Below, one piece after another: positions 7,519-15,353 of a stretch of DNA of 50,786 nt (positions are counted from its first letter, which is position 1; the number at the start of each line of letters is the position of its first letter). Below the pieces are notes generated by a model that was given only the letters and a program-made list of their open reading frames with translations, did not search any database and was not told the origin of the DNA. This DNA is from Bacilli bacterium. GTDB lineage: Bacteria; Bacillota_I; Bacilli_A; RFN20; CAG-826. Location: the NCBI GenBank assembly GCA_024408235.1, contig JAKSVF010000009.1, forward strand, positions 1 to 50,786, written 5' to 3'. The position numbers were made by a program, and so were the translations under genes.

Positions 7519-9936
7519 ATGTTTGACAACAAACGCGATTTTAAGAATGAGTTTGAGAAAAGACTCATAGAGAGATACGGAAGAAATGTTGCCGATGCCG
7601 ATATCACAGAGAAGTATCAGATCTTAGGAGAGATGGTCAGAGACTTCGCTGGTAAGGATTGGCGTAACTGCCGTGAGGATATCCTCGAGAGCGGCAAGAG
7701 ACAGCTCATCTATTTCTCAATGGAGTTCCTTATTGGAAGACTCTTATTAAACAACATGCAGAACCTTGGTATTTACCAGGTTGCTAAAGATGGACTTGCT
7801 GATTATGGCGTCGATATCAACAATCTTGAGGATCTTGAACCAGATGCAGGCTTAGGAAATGGCGGTTTGGGCCGTTTAGCAGCATGCTTCCTTGATTCCG
7901 CAGCTTCTTGCGGATACCCAATGCACGGAAACACAATCCGTTATGAATACGGATTCTTCCGTCAGAAATTCTCACGCGGTCAGCAGGTTGAGCTTCCTGA
8001 CCAGTGGTTATCAGACGGATTCGTTTTCGAAGTCAGAAAGCCAAAACACGCAGTTGAAGTTAAGTTCTATGGTAATTCAGAGACTTACTTAAAGCCTAAT
8101 GGAGAATACGCAATGCGCTTAGTCAACTATCGCGCAATACGTGCTGTTCCGTATGACGTTTCAGTCGTCGGACATGATAACGGCGTTGCTAACACATTAA
8201 GGCTTTGGTCAGCTGAGCCATCAAACAAGAGACTCCCAACCGACTGCTCATTCAACGAGTACTTACAGACTCTTAAAGAACTTTCATTCGGTTTATATCC
8301 AGATGATTCAACTGAGCATGGACGTATGTTGCGTCTTCGCCAGCAATATTTCCTCGTCTCTGCAGGTATGCAGTCATGCATGAGAGGCGAAGCAAGACGT
8401 TATGGCGATTTAAAACAGTTCTCAAAACATTATGTTTTCCAGTTAAATGACACACATCCAATCCTTGCAATCCCTGAAATGATGAGATTGCTCATGGATG
8501 AATACGGCTGGGGATGGGATGACGCTTGGAAGTTGGTCCAGGAATCTATCGCCTACACAAACCACACAGTCATGCCTGAAGCGTTGGAGAAGTGGCCAGT
8601 CCAGTTTGTTCAGAAACTCTTACCTCGTGTTTACATGATCATCGAGGAAATCAACAGACGCTTTAACCAGTATCTTGCTGAGAATGGTGTTAATCCAGCT
8701 GATAGATATGCAATGCAGATCATCAAAGATGGACAGATCCATATGACAAATATGGCTATCTATGCCGGATATTCAGTCAACGGTGTTGCTGCAATCCACA
8801 CAGAAATCCTTAAGGCTTTCACATTCAAGAGCTTCTATGAGTTATTCCCTAACAAATTCTCAAACAAGACAAACGGTGTAACTCATCGTAGATGGTTACT
8901 CAATAGCAACCCAAAACTTGCAAATCTCATCACTTCAAAGATAGGTAAATCTTGGATTCATAACGCTGATGACTTAAAGCTTTTTGCCAAGTACGCTGAT
9001 GATGCAAAAGTTCAAAAAGAAGTCATGGCAATTAAGCACGAGAATAAAGTTGCATTTGCTAACTTTGTTAAGTCTGCTTACAACATTGATATCGACCCTA
9101 ATTCAATTTTCGATACACAGATCAAGCGTTTACATGCATATAAGAGACAGTTACTCAACGTCTTCCATATCATGTCTAACTATTTGAGACTCAAACAGGA
9201 TCCAGCTAACTTCAGCATGGTTCCACACACATACATATTTGGCGCAAAGGCTGCTCCATCATACGATTACGCTAAGCGCATCATCGAATTGATCCTCGCT
9301 GTTGCGGACGTTATTAACAATGATGAAGAAGCAAGCAAATACATGAAGATTGTCTTCGTTGAGAACTATGGTGTCTCACTTGCTGAACGTATCATCCCTG
9401 CATCTGATTTATCAGAGCAGATCTCAACAGCCGGTAAGGAAGCTTCCGGTACATCCAACATGAAACTCATGATGAATGGCGCAATAACAATCGGAACCCT
9501 CGACGGCGCTAACATTGAAATCGCTGACCTCGCTGGCCGTGAAAATGAAATCATCTTCGGCTTAACTGCGGATGAGGTCCAGGCTAAAGTGGATGCAAGT
9601 GATTACAACCCATGGGATGTCTATAACTCAGACATTCGTGTTAAGAACGTTTTAGATTCTCTCTTCACGGGACCTTGGGCAATCAAACATGGTGATAGAT
9701 TCAGAATGATCTTTGACGAAGTCATGAATAGAGGAGACCAGTTCTTCATCCTCGCAGACTTCGATTCATACTGCACAGCTTGCGAAAAGGCTGATGAAAT
9801 GTATAAAGATCAGAAGAGATGGGCTCACGCTTCAATCATGAACACAGCTATGTCCGGTCACTTCAGCTCCGATAGAACAATCGAAGAATACAATAGAGAT
9901 ATTTGGCACTTAGAGAAGATTAAACCTTCTAAATAA
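7519..9936 (+). CDS. glgP: Glycogen/starch/alpha-glucan phosphorylase
   Basis: PLP-dependent phosphorolysis of alpha-1,4-glucan to glucose 1-phosphate (GT35). The 805 residues match the usual length. Motifs include GLGNGGLGRLAACFLDS near residue 115, NDTHPILAIPEM, and the PLP site EASGTSNMKLMMNG with the Schiff-base lysine at about 649, followed by GTLDGANIEI. It is preceded by AAAGGAG and sits 26 nt downstream of glgB. The pair would make and degrade branched storage glucan. A terminator follows at 9961-9983. Confidence 0.97.
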   Translation: MFDNKRDFKNEFEKRLIERYGRNVADADITEKYQILGEMVRDFAGKDWRNCREDILESGKRQLIYFSMEFLIGRLLLNNMQNLGIYQVAKDGLADYGVDINNLEDLEPDAGLGNGGLGRLAACFLDSAASCGYPMHGNTIRYEYGFFRQKFSRGQQVELPDQWLSDGFVFEVRKPKHAVEVKFYGNSETYLKPNGEYAMRLVNYRAIRAVPYDVSVVGHDNGVANTLRLWSAEPSNKRLPTDCSFNEYLQTLKELSFGLYPDDSTEHGRMLRLRQQYFLVSAGMQSCMRGEARRYGDLKQFSKHYVFQLNDTHPILAIPEMMRLLMDEYGWGWDDAWKLVQESIAYTNHTVMPEALEKWPVQFVQKLLPRVYMIIEEINRRFNQYLAENGVNPADRYAMQIIKDGQIHMTNMAIYAGYSVNGVAAIHTEILKAFTFKSFYELFPNKFSNKTNGVTHRRWLLNSNPKLANLITSKIGKSWIHNADDLKLFAKYADDAKVQKEVMAIKHENKVAFANFVKSAYNIDIDPNSIFDTQIKRLHAYKRQLLNVFHIMSNYLRLKQDPANFSMVPHTYIFGAKAAPSYDYAKRIIELILAVADVINNDEEASKYMKIVFVENYGVSLAERIIPASDLSEQISTAGKEASGTSNMKLMMNGAITIGTLDGANIEIADLAGRENEIIFGLTADEVQAKVDASDYNPWDVYNSDIRVKNVLDSLFTGPWAIKHGDRFRMIFDEVMNRGDQFFILADFDSYCTACEKADEMYKDQKRWAHASIMNTAMSGHFSSDRTIEEYNRDIWHLEKIKPSK

Positions 9937-9960
9937 GCAAATTATCGAACAACATAACTA

Positions 9961-9983
9961 GAGTCGTGAAAACGGCTCTTTTT
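9961..9983 (+). terminator. Rho-independent terminator after glgP
   Basis: The 7-bp stem GAGTCGT/ACGGCTC (one G-U pair) has a GAAA tetraloop and is followed by five U residues. Confidence 0.88.
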
Positions 9984-9998
9984 ATTTAAAAATAGACC

Positions 9999-10004
9999 TA
10001 TAAT
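9999..10004 (+). promoter_or_regulatory. -10 element of glycerate kinase, placed for a leaderless mRNA
   Basis: A perfect TATAAT ends 6 nt before the ATG at 10011. It lies just downstream of the glgP terminator. There is no Shine-Dalgarno sequence and no room for one in the predicted transcript. A -35 hexamer is not obvious, because the region upstream is the terminator's U-tract. Confidence 0.6.
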
Positions 10005-10010
10005 AGTGGT

Positions 10011-11120
10011 ATGAGCAAAATTGTTATCGCATCTGATTCGTTTAAAGGCACTTTATCGAGTGTCACCATATCTAAAATCTTCACTAGAACCGTAAAAGAA
10101 ATAGACCCTTCCATTGAAGTTGTTTCAATACCTGTTGCAGACGGAGGCGAGGGAACCGCTGAATGTTTTGCACATTGCATGAAAGGAAAATGGATAAAGG
10201 TCAAAACTGTTGATGCAAATTGGAATGAACTGTTTGCTGATTATTATTTATTCGATGACACAGCAATAATTGAAGTTGCCTCCGTTATTGGCCTTCCTCA
10301 GACAAGGATCAAGAATCCTGGAATTACAACCACATATGGCATAGGCGCTTTAATCAAGGACGCAATTGAGAAAGGCGCTAGAAATGTTGTTCTAGGCTTA
10401 GGAGGTTCATCCACAAATGACGGTGGATGTGGATTAGCATCAAGTCTTGGCGTCACTTTTATAAATAAAGAAGGAAAAGAGTTTGTTCCATTTGGCAACA
10501 CATTAAGCGATATTGACGCAATAGATACCAATTCAATTAGCTTAAAGGGTGTAAAAATCGTTGGAATGTGTGATGTCTTAAACCCTTTGTATGGTTTAAA
10601 TGGAGCATCTTATGTATTTGGTCCACAAAAAGGAGCGGATGATGAACAAGTTAAAGAACTAGATAAAGGGCTTAGACATCTAGCTTCAATAACCAATGAT
10701 GAAATGGCTAGAGAATGTGGTACTGGTGCGGCTGGCGGACTCGGGTTTGCAATTAAGCATTTCTTTGGCGGTGAACTCAAATCGGGAATAGAAACTATTC
10801 TCGATCTCATTAATTTTGATGAGATTATCAAGGATTCGAGTCTTGTTGCGTCAGGCGAAGGAAGATTAGACTCACAATCATTTTCCGGCAAAACAATCGA
10901 CGGAATTCTTAAGAGATGCAAAAGAGTTGAGGTTCCTCTTGCGTTAATTGTCGGTTCATCTACCGAAGAAGGAATGAATCTTGCTAAAGAAAATGGAGTG
11001 CTTGATATATTCGTTTCAACACCTGTTGACGCTCCAATAGATGATGTGGTGGACAATGCAGATCTGTATTATGAAGATTCAGTTAAAGAATTGCTGAATA
11101 ATAAGAATATGTTACAATAA
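10011..11120 (+). CDS. glxK: Glycerate kinase (GK2/GckA-GlxK family)
   Basis: Phosphorylates D-glycerate to 2- or 3-phosphoglycerate, feeding lower glycolysis. The 369 residues begin with the family signature MSKIVIASDSFKGTLSS. They continue with VADGGEGTAECF, the glycine-rich LGLGGSSTNDGGCGLA near 130, GTGAAGGLGFA near 242, and SGEGRLDSQSFSGKT near 280. Length agrees with the family (about 370-380). The gene stands alone between the glgP terminator and the abiE promoter. The exact product (2- or 3-phosphoglycerate) cannot be told from sequence. Confidence 0.93.
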   Translation: MSKIVIASDSFKGTLSSVTISKIFTRTVKEIDPSIEVVSIPVADGGEGTAECFAHCMKGKWIKVKTVDANWNELFADYYLFDDTAIIEVASVIGLPQTRIKNPGITTTYGIGALIKDAIEKGARNVVLGLGGSSTNDGGCGLASSLGVTFINKEGKEFVPFGNTLSDIDAIDTNSISLKGVKIVGMCDVLNPLYGLNGASYVFGPQKGADDEQVKELDKGLRHLASITNDEMARECGTGAAGGLGFAIKHFFGGELKSGIETILDLINFDEIIKDSSLVASGEGRLDSQSFSGKTIDGILKRCKRVEVPLALIVGSSTEEGMNLAKENGVLDIFVSTPVDAPIDDVVDNADLYYEDSVKELLNNKNMLQ

Positions 11121-11154
11121 TATACAATAGTATATAAACTAAATATTACAAAGT

Positions 11155-11183
11155 TTGACTAACATCATATCATCCTTTATAAT
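11155..11183 (+). promoter_or_regulatory. abiE promoter, leaderless arrangement
   Basis: TTGACT (11155-11160), 17-nt spacer, TATAAT (11178-11183), then exactly 6 nt to the abiEi ATG at 11190. This is the best formed promoter of its kind in the window. Transcription should start at the ATG itself, leaving no 5' untranslated region. Confidence 0.8.
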
Positions 11184-11189
11184 GTTTTC

Positions 11190-11837
11190 ATGGATTTGAT
11201 AACTTATTTAAAAAACATCTACGGATATGACACTCCGATCTTTCTCAAAGATTTGAGGATTGGGAGAAAAAGTAGGACTGCAATCAAGCAAGAACTTTAT
11301 CGTGCTTGTATGAGAGGCGAAATCAAGAGGGAAGCGCCAGGTATTTTTTATTTCGAAAATACTAATTCTGTTTTTCCGGATGAGGGGCTGGGCTTTGAAG
11401 ATATTTTAGAAGCAAAATACATCTGCCATTCAGCAGCTTCTGATGAAGAAAGACGGCTATTCGTTAATGGCTATTATTCAGGCCACACTTTTTTGAATCA
11501 AATCGGTTTGTCGACTCAAGTTCCCGCTATAAGAGAAATAACAACAAACAATACTTCATGTAATAAAAGGACAATAAACATTAACGGAAGAACTGCAATT
11601 ATCAGGAAATCAAAGACTAATGTTGATTTCCGTAATTGGGAAATTCTTCAATTCCTTGACATGTTCCATTTTTTAAATGCGGAAGAGGTTAAGGCTAACG
11701 AGCAACTGTTGATTAATTATATAAATCAAAAGTCTTTCCTGCGATGCGATCTGGATAAGTACATTGGTCTGTATAGTTTCTCAACGGTTGAAAAGCTTAA
11801 CCAAGGAGGAATTATTAATGCTTTTAAGCGACGATGA
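11190..11837 (+). CDS. abiEi: AbiEi-type antitoxin / DUF6088 family protein
   Basis: A 215-residue protein directly upstream of, and overlapping, an AbiEii nucleotidyltransferase toxin, the standard order of type IV AbiE systems. The N-terminal 50-60 residues look like a winged helix (conserved pattern around RTAIKQELYRACMRGEIKREAPGIFYF-like positions 30-57), as in AbiEi antitoxins that bind their own promoter. The rest fits the DUF6088 description. It is preceded by a strong promoter and appears to be leaderless. The family name rests on context plus the N-terminal pattern. The exact subfamily is less certain than the system call. Confidence 0.75.
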   Translation: MDLITYLKNIYGYDTPIFLKDLRIGRKSRTAIKQELYRACMRGEIKREAPGIFYFENTNSVFPDEGLGFEDILEAKYICHSAASDEERRLFVNGYYSGHTFLNQIGLSTQVPAIREITTNNTSCNKRTININGRTAIIRKSKTNVDFRNWEILQFLDMFHFLNAEEVKANEQLLINYINQKSFLRCDLDKYIGLYSFSTVEKLNQGGIINAFKRR

Positions 11838-12729
11838 ACAGTTGTTTAAAGAACTGCTCAAAAGAACAAGGCGACACTTCAATATCGATGAAGCGTTTGT
11901 CGAAAAAGACTTCTACGTTGTGACTATTTTAAAAGAGATAGTTGCAAAAGATGATCGATTCGTCTTTAAAGGAGGAACTTCCCTATCCAAGTGTTATCAC
12001 CTGATAGACAGATTCTCAGAAGATATCGATCTAGCAAGTTCGGAGTTGAAGTTAACAACTTCGCAACGAAGAAAACTCATAAGACACATCGTCAATGGGA
12101 TAGAAGGACTAGGGTTTGAAATATCAAACAAAGAAAACATCAGAAGTGGTATGAGGTTCAACAGCTTCGACATACCGTACAAAACCGCATTCGCATCTGC
12201 GGCAGTAAAAAACAAAGTCTTGATTGAATTGGCGACCCAAACACCATCATTCCCAAACGAAACTCGACCCATCCAGACTTTTATCGGGCAATACCTGCAC
12301 GATGTTGGAAGAGATGATTTGGTCGAAAAATATGGACTGGAACAATTCGAGGTTAAAGTCCAAATTCCAATGAGAACTGTTGTGGATAAACTATTCGCAC
12401 TATGTGATTATGCGATGAGTGGCAGGATAGAAAAACACAGCAGACATATCTATGACATCCACCAACTGTCCGCTGTCATAAAGATAGACGACGAATTCAA
12501 AAAACTATTCATGGATGTTAGAGAATATCGAAAAGAACTGCGAATATGCCTATCGGCGCAAAATGAAATATGCGTAAGTGATGTCCTGACAGATATTATT
12601 GATAAGGACTTATATGAGATAGACTACAAGGCAAATACATACCCATTGCTTTATAAGCAAGTGAGTTATGAGAAGTGCAAGCAAGCATTAAGTAAAATAA
12701 GAGACAAGCTGATAGAACTTGGACTCTAG
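11818..12729 (+). CDS. abiEii: AbiEii-type nucleotidyltransferase toxin
   Basis: Nucleotidyl transferase AbiEii/AbiGii family (COG2253), about 303 residues from the chosen start. The polymerase-beta-like fold signature is clear: FKGGTSLSKCYHLI (GGTS at 52-55) followed by FSEDIDLA. These are the GSx10DxD-like metal and nucleotide-binding motifs of AbiEii/MenT-type toxins, which in studied cases block growth by modifying tRNA or another target. The start at 11818 was chosen for its excellent ribosome binding site (AAGGAGG 8 nt upstream). It overlaps abiEi by 20 nt, consistent with coupled translation. The frame itself is open further upstream. A long perfect hairpin follows. Confidence 0.88.
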   Translation: MLLSDDEQLFKELLKRTRRHFNIDEAFVEKDFYVVTILKEIVAKDDRFVFKGGTSLSKCYHLIDRFSEDIDLASSELKLTTSQRRKLIRHIVNGIEGLGFEISNKENIRSGMRFNSFDIPYKTAFASAAVKNKVLIELATQTPSFPNETRPIQTFIGQYLHDVGRDDLVEKYGLEQFEVKVQIPMRTVVDKLFALCDYAMSGRIEKHSRHIYDIHQLSAVIKIDDEFKKLFMDVREYRKELRICLSAQNEICVSDVLTDIIDKDLYEIDYKANTYPLLYKQVSYEKCKQALSKIRDKLIELGL

Positions 12730-12768
12730 AACAAGAAAAGGGGACCGAAAGAGGCCCCTTTTCTTGTT
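12730..12768. terminator. Long hairpin terminator between abiE and a convergent lipoprotein gene
   Basis: A perfect 14-bp inverted repeat (AACAAGAAAAGGGG and its complement) surrounds an 11-nt loop. The 3' arm carries the U-run inside the stem, and more U residues follow downstream. It begins right after the abiEii stop and ends 9 nt before the stop of the convergent gene, so it can serve both directions. Confidence 0.85.
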
Positions 12769-12777
12769 GTCTTTTCT

Positions 12778-13941
12778 TTATTCAACTATCTCAAAATTTG
12801 GAAGGCGGAAATCCCCATCGATTAGAGATTGTCTCATCTCGTCATACGTTTCACCATCAACGGCTGTGGTTCTGACTGTGAAATATAGCTTATCAGGATT
12901 TTTCGCTCTTAAGTTATAAGATTTAACAAGGCTTAAACCCGCATCGTATTCCGCTTTTGTATCGAAGAAATAGTATAAGCAAGTGTAGCCATTTATGAAG
13001 TCTGCATCTCCATTTGAATTGAATCCGGTCCAAACCCAATAGATATCGAGTGTACCGTAATCTTCGATGAATATATCATCATCGTTTGTGAGGTTATCTT
13101 GGGTTCCTTTGTATTTAGCAACCAATTTAACGTTTCTCGTTGAGACCAAGTCTCTTTTGCTATCAACTTCAAGTTCTTTTGCATAACGCGAATCAGTTTC
13201 GCCACCTTGAATTGGGTCATCTCCGCCAATTGGATCATCATACCCGCCATCATCATATTCGTCAGGTTCAGGGAGAGTAGGGGTATTGATTCCGCTTGTT
13301 TTGAATGAAGTGACCTCAAATGTCTCTTCTGCTGATTCTCCCATGACTCCTGCGCTTAATGAATATTTGAGGGTTGCTCCTGTCTCTTTGTCGATTGCAA
13401 TGTCGTATTCAAATCTTTCAATGAGAATATTGACCGAGTATTTGTAGGAAACACAATCTCTGCCAGCGACTTTTGTTGTCCCTGTTTTCTTCAATGCTCC
13501 ATCATGGATGTGCCCCATATAAAAGAATGGGGTGATGCTTAATAGATAAGCGCTTGCTGAAAAGCCGTCTTCAGATAACTTGTTTGTCGTGTAATATGTC
13601 CACCCATTTGTACCGTAGTCATACTCGTGCAATAAATCTTTAGCTGAATCGACGACATATGCTTCTCCATATGGATCCTCATCTTTGGTTACTGTCCAAT
13701 AAACGCCGTCCTTGGCACCTACAGTTTGAATCGTCTCCTCCTTATCTTCATTTGTCGCATCGCTTGTGAATTTGACTGTGATTTCAAATCCTGTTGAATT
13801 TGCGAGTTTGTCGATGTTTGCTCTAGTTGCAGTCATGTCGAATTCGAGTTTATCGTCACCGACTTCTGTAAAACCTCCAAATACACACGATGTTAGAGGC
13901 ATCACGGATGCTGCCAAAACTAATAATGTCTTGTTTTTCAT
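12778..13941 (-). CDS. Putative two-domain surface lipoprotein
   Basis: 387 residues with a lipoprotein signal peptide: MKNK, a hydrophobic stretch, and lipobox PLTSC with Cys19 as the lipidated residue. The N-terminal half (about 30-215) is a beta-rich domain of a type seen in LolA/LppX-like lipoproteins (phrases such as DKETGATLKYSL). An acidic Gly/Asp/Pro linker follows (about 220-245, EPDEYDDGGYDDPIGG), then a smaller C-terminal domain. I do not recognise a specific family for either part. The ribosome binding site AAGGAG is 7 nt before the ATG. It is convergent with abiEii. It should be anchored on the outer face of the cytoplasmic membrane. Confidence 0.75.
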   Translation of the reverse strand: MKNKTLLVLAASVMPLTSCVFGGFTEVGDDKLEFDMTATRANIDKLANSTGFEITVKFTSDATNEDKEETIQTVGAKDGVYWTVTKDEDPYGEAYVVDSAKDLLHEYDYGTNGWTYYTTNKLSEDGFSASAYLLSITPFFYMGHIHDGALKKTGTTKVAGRDCVSYKYSVNILIERFEYDIAIDKETGATLKYSLSAGVMGESAEETFEVTSFKTSGINTPTLPEPDEYDDGGYDDPIGGDDPIQGGETDSRYAKELEVDSKRDLVSTRNVKLVAKYKGTQDNLTNDDDIFIEDYGTLDIYWVWTGFNSNGDADFINGYTCLYYFFDTKAEYDAGLSLVKSYNLRAKNPDKLYFTVRTTAVDGETYDEMRQSLIDGDFRLPNFEIVE

Positions 13942-14014
13942 AGTATCTCCTTAAATATTTGAGCTGCTGATATTGTTTTTATACGAAGAGTAAAACTCAA
14001 TAGAGCTACCCAAA

Positions 14015-14034
14015 AATAGGAGTTTAGTCCTATT
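14015..14034 (-). repeat. Hairpin upstream of the lipoprotein gene
   Basis: A perfect 7-bp inverted repeat AATAGGA/TCCTATT has a 6-nt loop and U residues after it on the minus strand. It is either a second terminator behind the bioY terminator or an operator for the lipoprotein promoter. The sequence does not decide. Confidence 0.45.
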
Positions 14035-14046
14035 AAAAAAGGACAT

Positions 14047-14077
14047 AAAAAAATCCTCACTTGCCTAGGTGAGGATT
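14047..14077 (-). terminator. Terminator of the oad-birA-bioY operon
   Basis: The 9-bp perfect stem AATCCTCAC/GTGAGGATT (8-nt loop) is followed on the minus strand by a run of seven U residues. It lies 5 nt beyond the bioY stop. Confidence 0.9.
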
Positions 14078-14081
14078 AAGG

Positions 14082-14630
14082 TTATCTATATTGAATACCC
14101 AAGGCTTTTCTTAATGCTTTGGAGACAATCACAGCGATGACGATTTTGGCGGCATCAAATGGTAAATACGGTACAATCGCGACCATAAGTACTTTTACTA
14201 CCGAATAATCAATACCCTTTCCGTTTAAGTAGAGGTACATAAATAATGCGCCTGCGATGTAGACGACTATGGTTGCAATTAAGCACTGAAGAACCATGTT
14301 AAGTATCTCTGGCATCTTCTTAGCCATGCCAACAAGTTTCATGGTAGGGAGTGCGATGACGAATCCTACTACGAATCCGAAAGTAGGGGTGATGCCTGCG
14401 TTGAATCCTGCATAGATCGGAAGGAATAATCCAATTAATAAGTAAGAGAAAGAAATAATGAGAGAGTCAACTAAATAAGGGTTGAGGAGACCGATTACAA
14501 AGATGACGAGAAGTTGGAGGGAAACTTTGATGTTCTCTCCTAGAGGAAGTGAGAGGCAACCTAATGCGCATAAGATTGCGAGGAGTATAGCATCGAACGC
14601 TATTCTCTTTACTGGAGTATCTAATTTCAT
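14082..14630 (-). CDS. bioY: Biotin transporter BioY (ECF S component)
   Basis: A 182-residue integral membrane protein with about six hydrophobic segments, the substrate-binding subunit of the energy-coupling factor biotin importer. BioY features include the N-terminal LDTPVKRIAFDAILLAILCALG, the PLGENIKVSLQLLVIFVIGLL segment (family pattern around P..VP.T.Q.f.v...g) and a C-terminal PYLPFDAAKIVIAVIVSKALR. The start is 2 nt after the birA stop, so it is the last gene of the oad operon. EcfA/EcfT genes are not in the window. Its position behind a biotin ligase and biotin carrier strongly supports biotin as substrate. Confidence 0.92.
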   Translation of the reverse strand: MKLDTPVKRIAFDAILLAILCALGCLSLPLGENIKVSLQLLVIFVIGLLNPYLVDSLIISFSYLLIGLFLPIYAGFNAGITPTFGFVVGFVIALPTMKLVGMAKKMPEILNMVLQCLIATIVVYIAGALFMYLYLNGKGIDYSVVKVLMVAIVPYLPFDAAKIVIAVIVSKALRKALGIQYR

Positions 14631-14632
14631 AA

Positions 14633-15349
14633 TTAACCTTTGTGGAATGTAACCTCACCTGTAGAAAGGTGGAGGAGTTCGTTTTTAACTTCGACAATAA
14701 GGCGGTTATCGTCATCTATTCCTCTCACGAAACCTGTGACGGAATCACCGTTATGTGTGAAGTCTATTTGTTTTGATATTAAGAAGTTCGCCTGTCTAAT
14801 CCTGTCAAGATATGACTTGTCACCCATTTTCAGCATGAGTATGTCATTTCTTACGTTCGTATAGACAAGTTCTCGTAGAGCGTTTATTTCGTAGCCTGTC
14901 TTGGCTTCTAGATAAATAGAAGTGGCGTTAGGCAAGTCTTCGAATTCATTCTGATTGACGTTTAACCCGATTCCTATGATGAGGGCTTGCATCTCCGAGC
15001 CTAGCGATACGCTTTCAAGGAGAATGCCGCATATCTTTTTCCCATTAACCATGACGTCATTCGGCCATTTGACGGAAACGCCTGACAAGCCTAGTCCTTT
15101 AAGAGTGGACATGATTGAAGAGGCGGCCAAAAGCGATAGCGAGCCAAATTCAGGGAAGAGGTTCTTGTCTTTTATCAGTAGAGAAAAAAGGAGATTCTCA
15201 CCCGATGAGTCTTCCCACACTCTTGACATTCTACCTTTTCCAGCGTTCTGATGTAGTGCATCGACTATGTCGAGGTCATCTAGTTCCGAGTAATGTTTTT
15301 TGAGGTAGAGGTTTGTGGAATCTATTTCTGTAAAGTGGATCTCCTTCAT
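14633..15349 (-). CDS. birA: Biotin-protein ligase without a DNA-binding domain
   Basis: Attaches biotin to the acceptor lysine of carboxylase/decarboxylase carrier domains. It has 238 residues from the chosen start. The frame is open to 15391, but the family begins at MKEIHFTEIDSTN and the ATG at 15349 has GAAGGAG-like spacing. Motifs are DSTN, the biotinyl-AMP loop GKGRMSRVW, and KWPNDVMVNGKKICGILLE. The N-terminal winged helix of bifunctional BirA is missing, so it should be an enzyme only and not a biotin repressor. It sits 4 nt after oadB and 2 nt before bioY, next to its probable sole local client, the carrier at 16562-16915. Confidence 0.93.
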   Translation of the reverse strand: MKEIHFTEIDSTNLYLKKHYSELDDLDIVDALHQNAGKGRMSRVWEDSSGENLLFSLLIKDKNLFPEFGSLSLLAASSIMSTLKGLGLSGVSVKWPNDVMVNGKKICGILLESVSLGSEMQALIIGIGLNVNQNEFEDLPNATSIYLEAKTGYEINALRELVYTNVRNDILMLKMGDKSYLDRIRQANFLISKQIDFTHNGDSVTGFVRGIDDDNRLIVEVKNELLHLSTGEVTFHKG

Positions 15350-15353
15350 AAGT

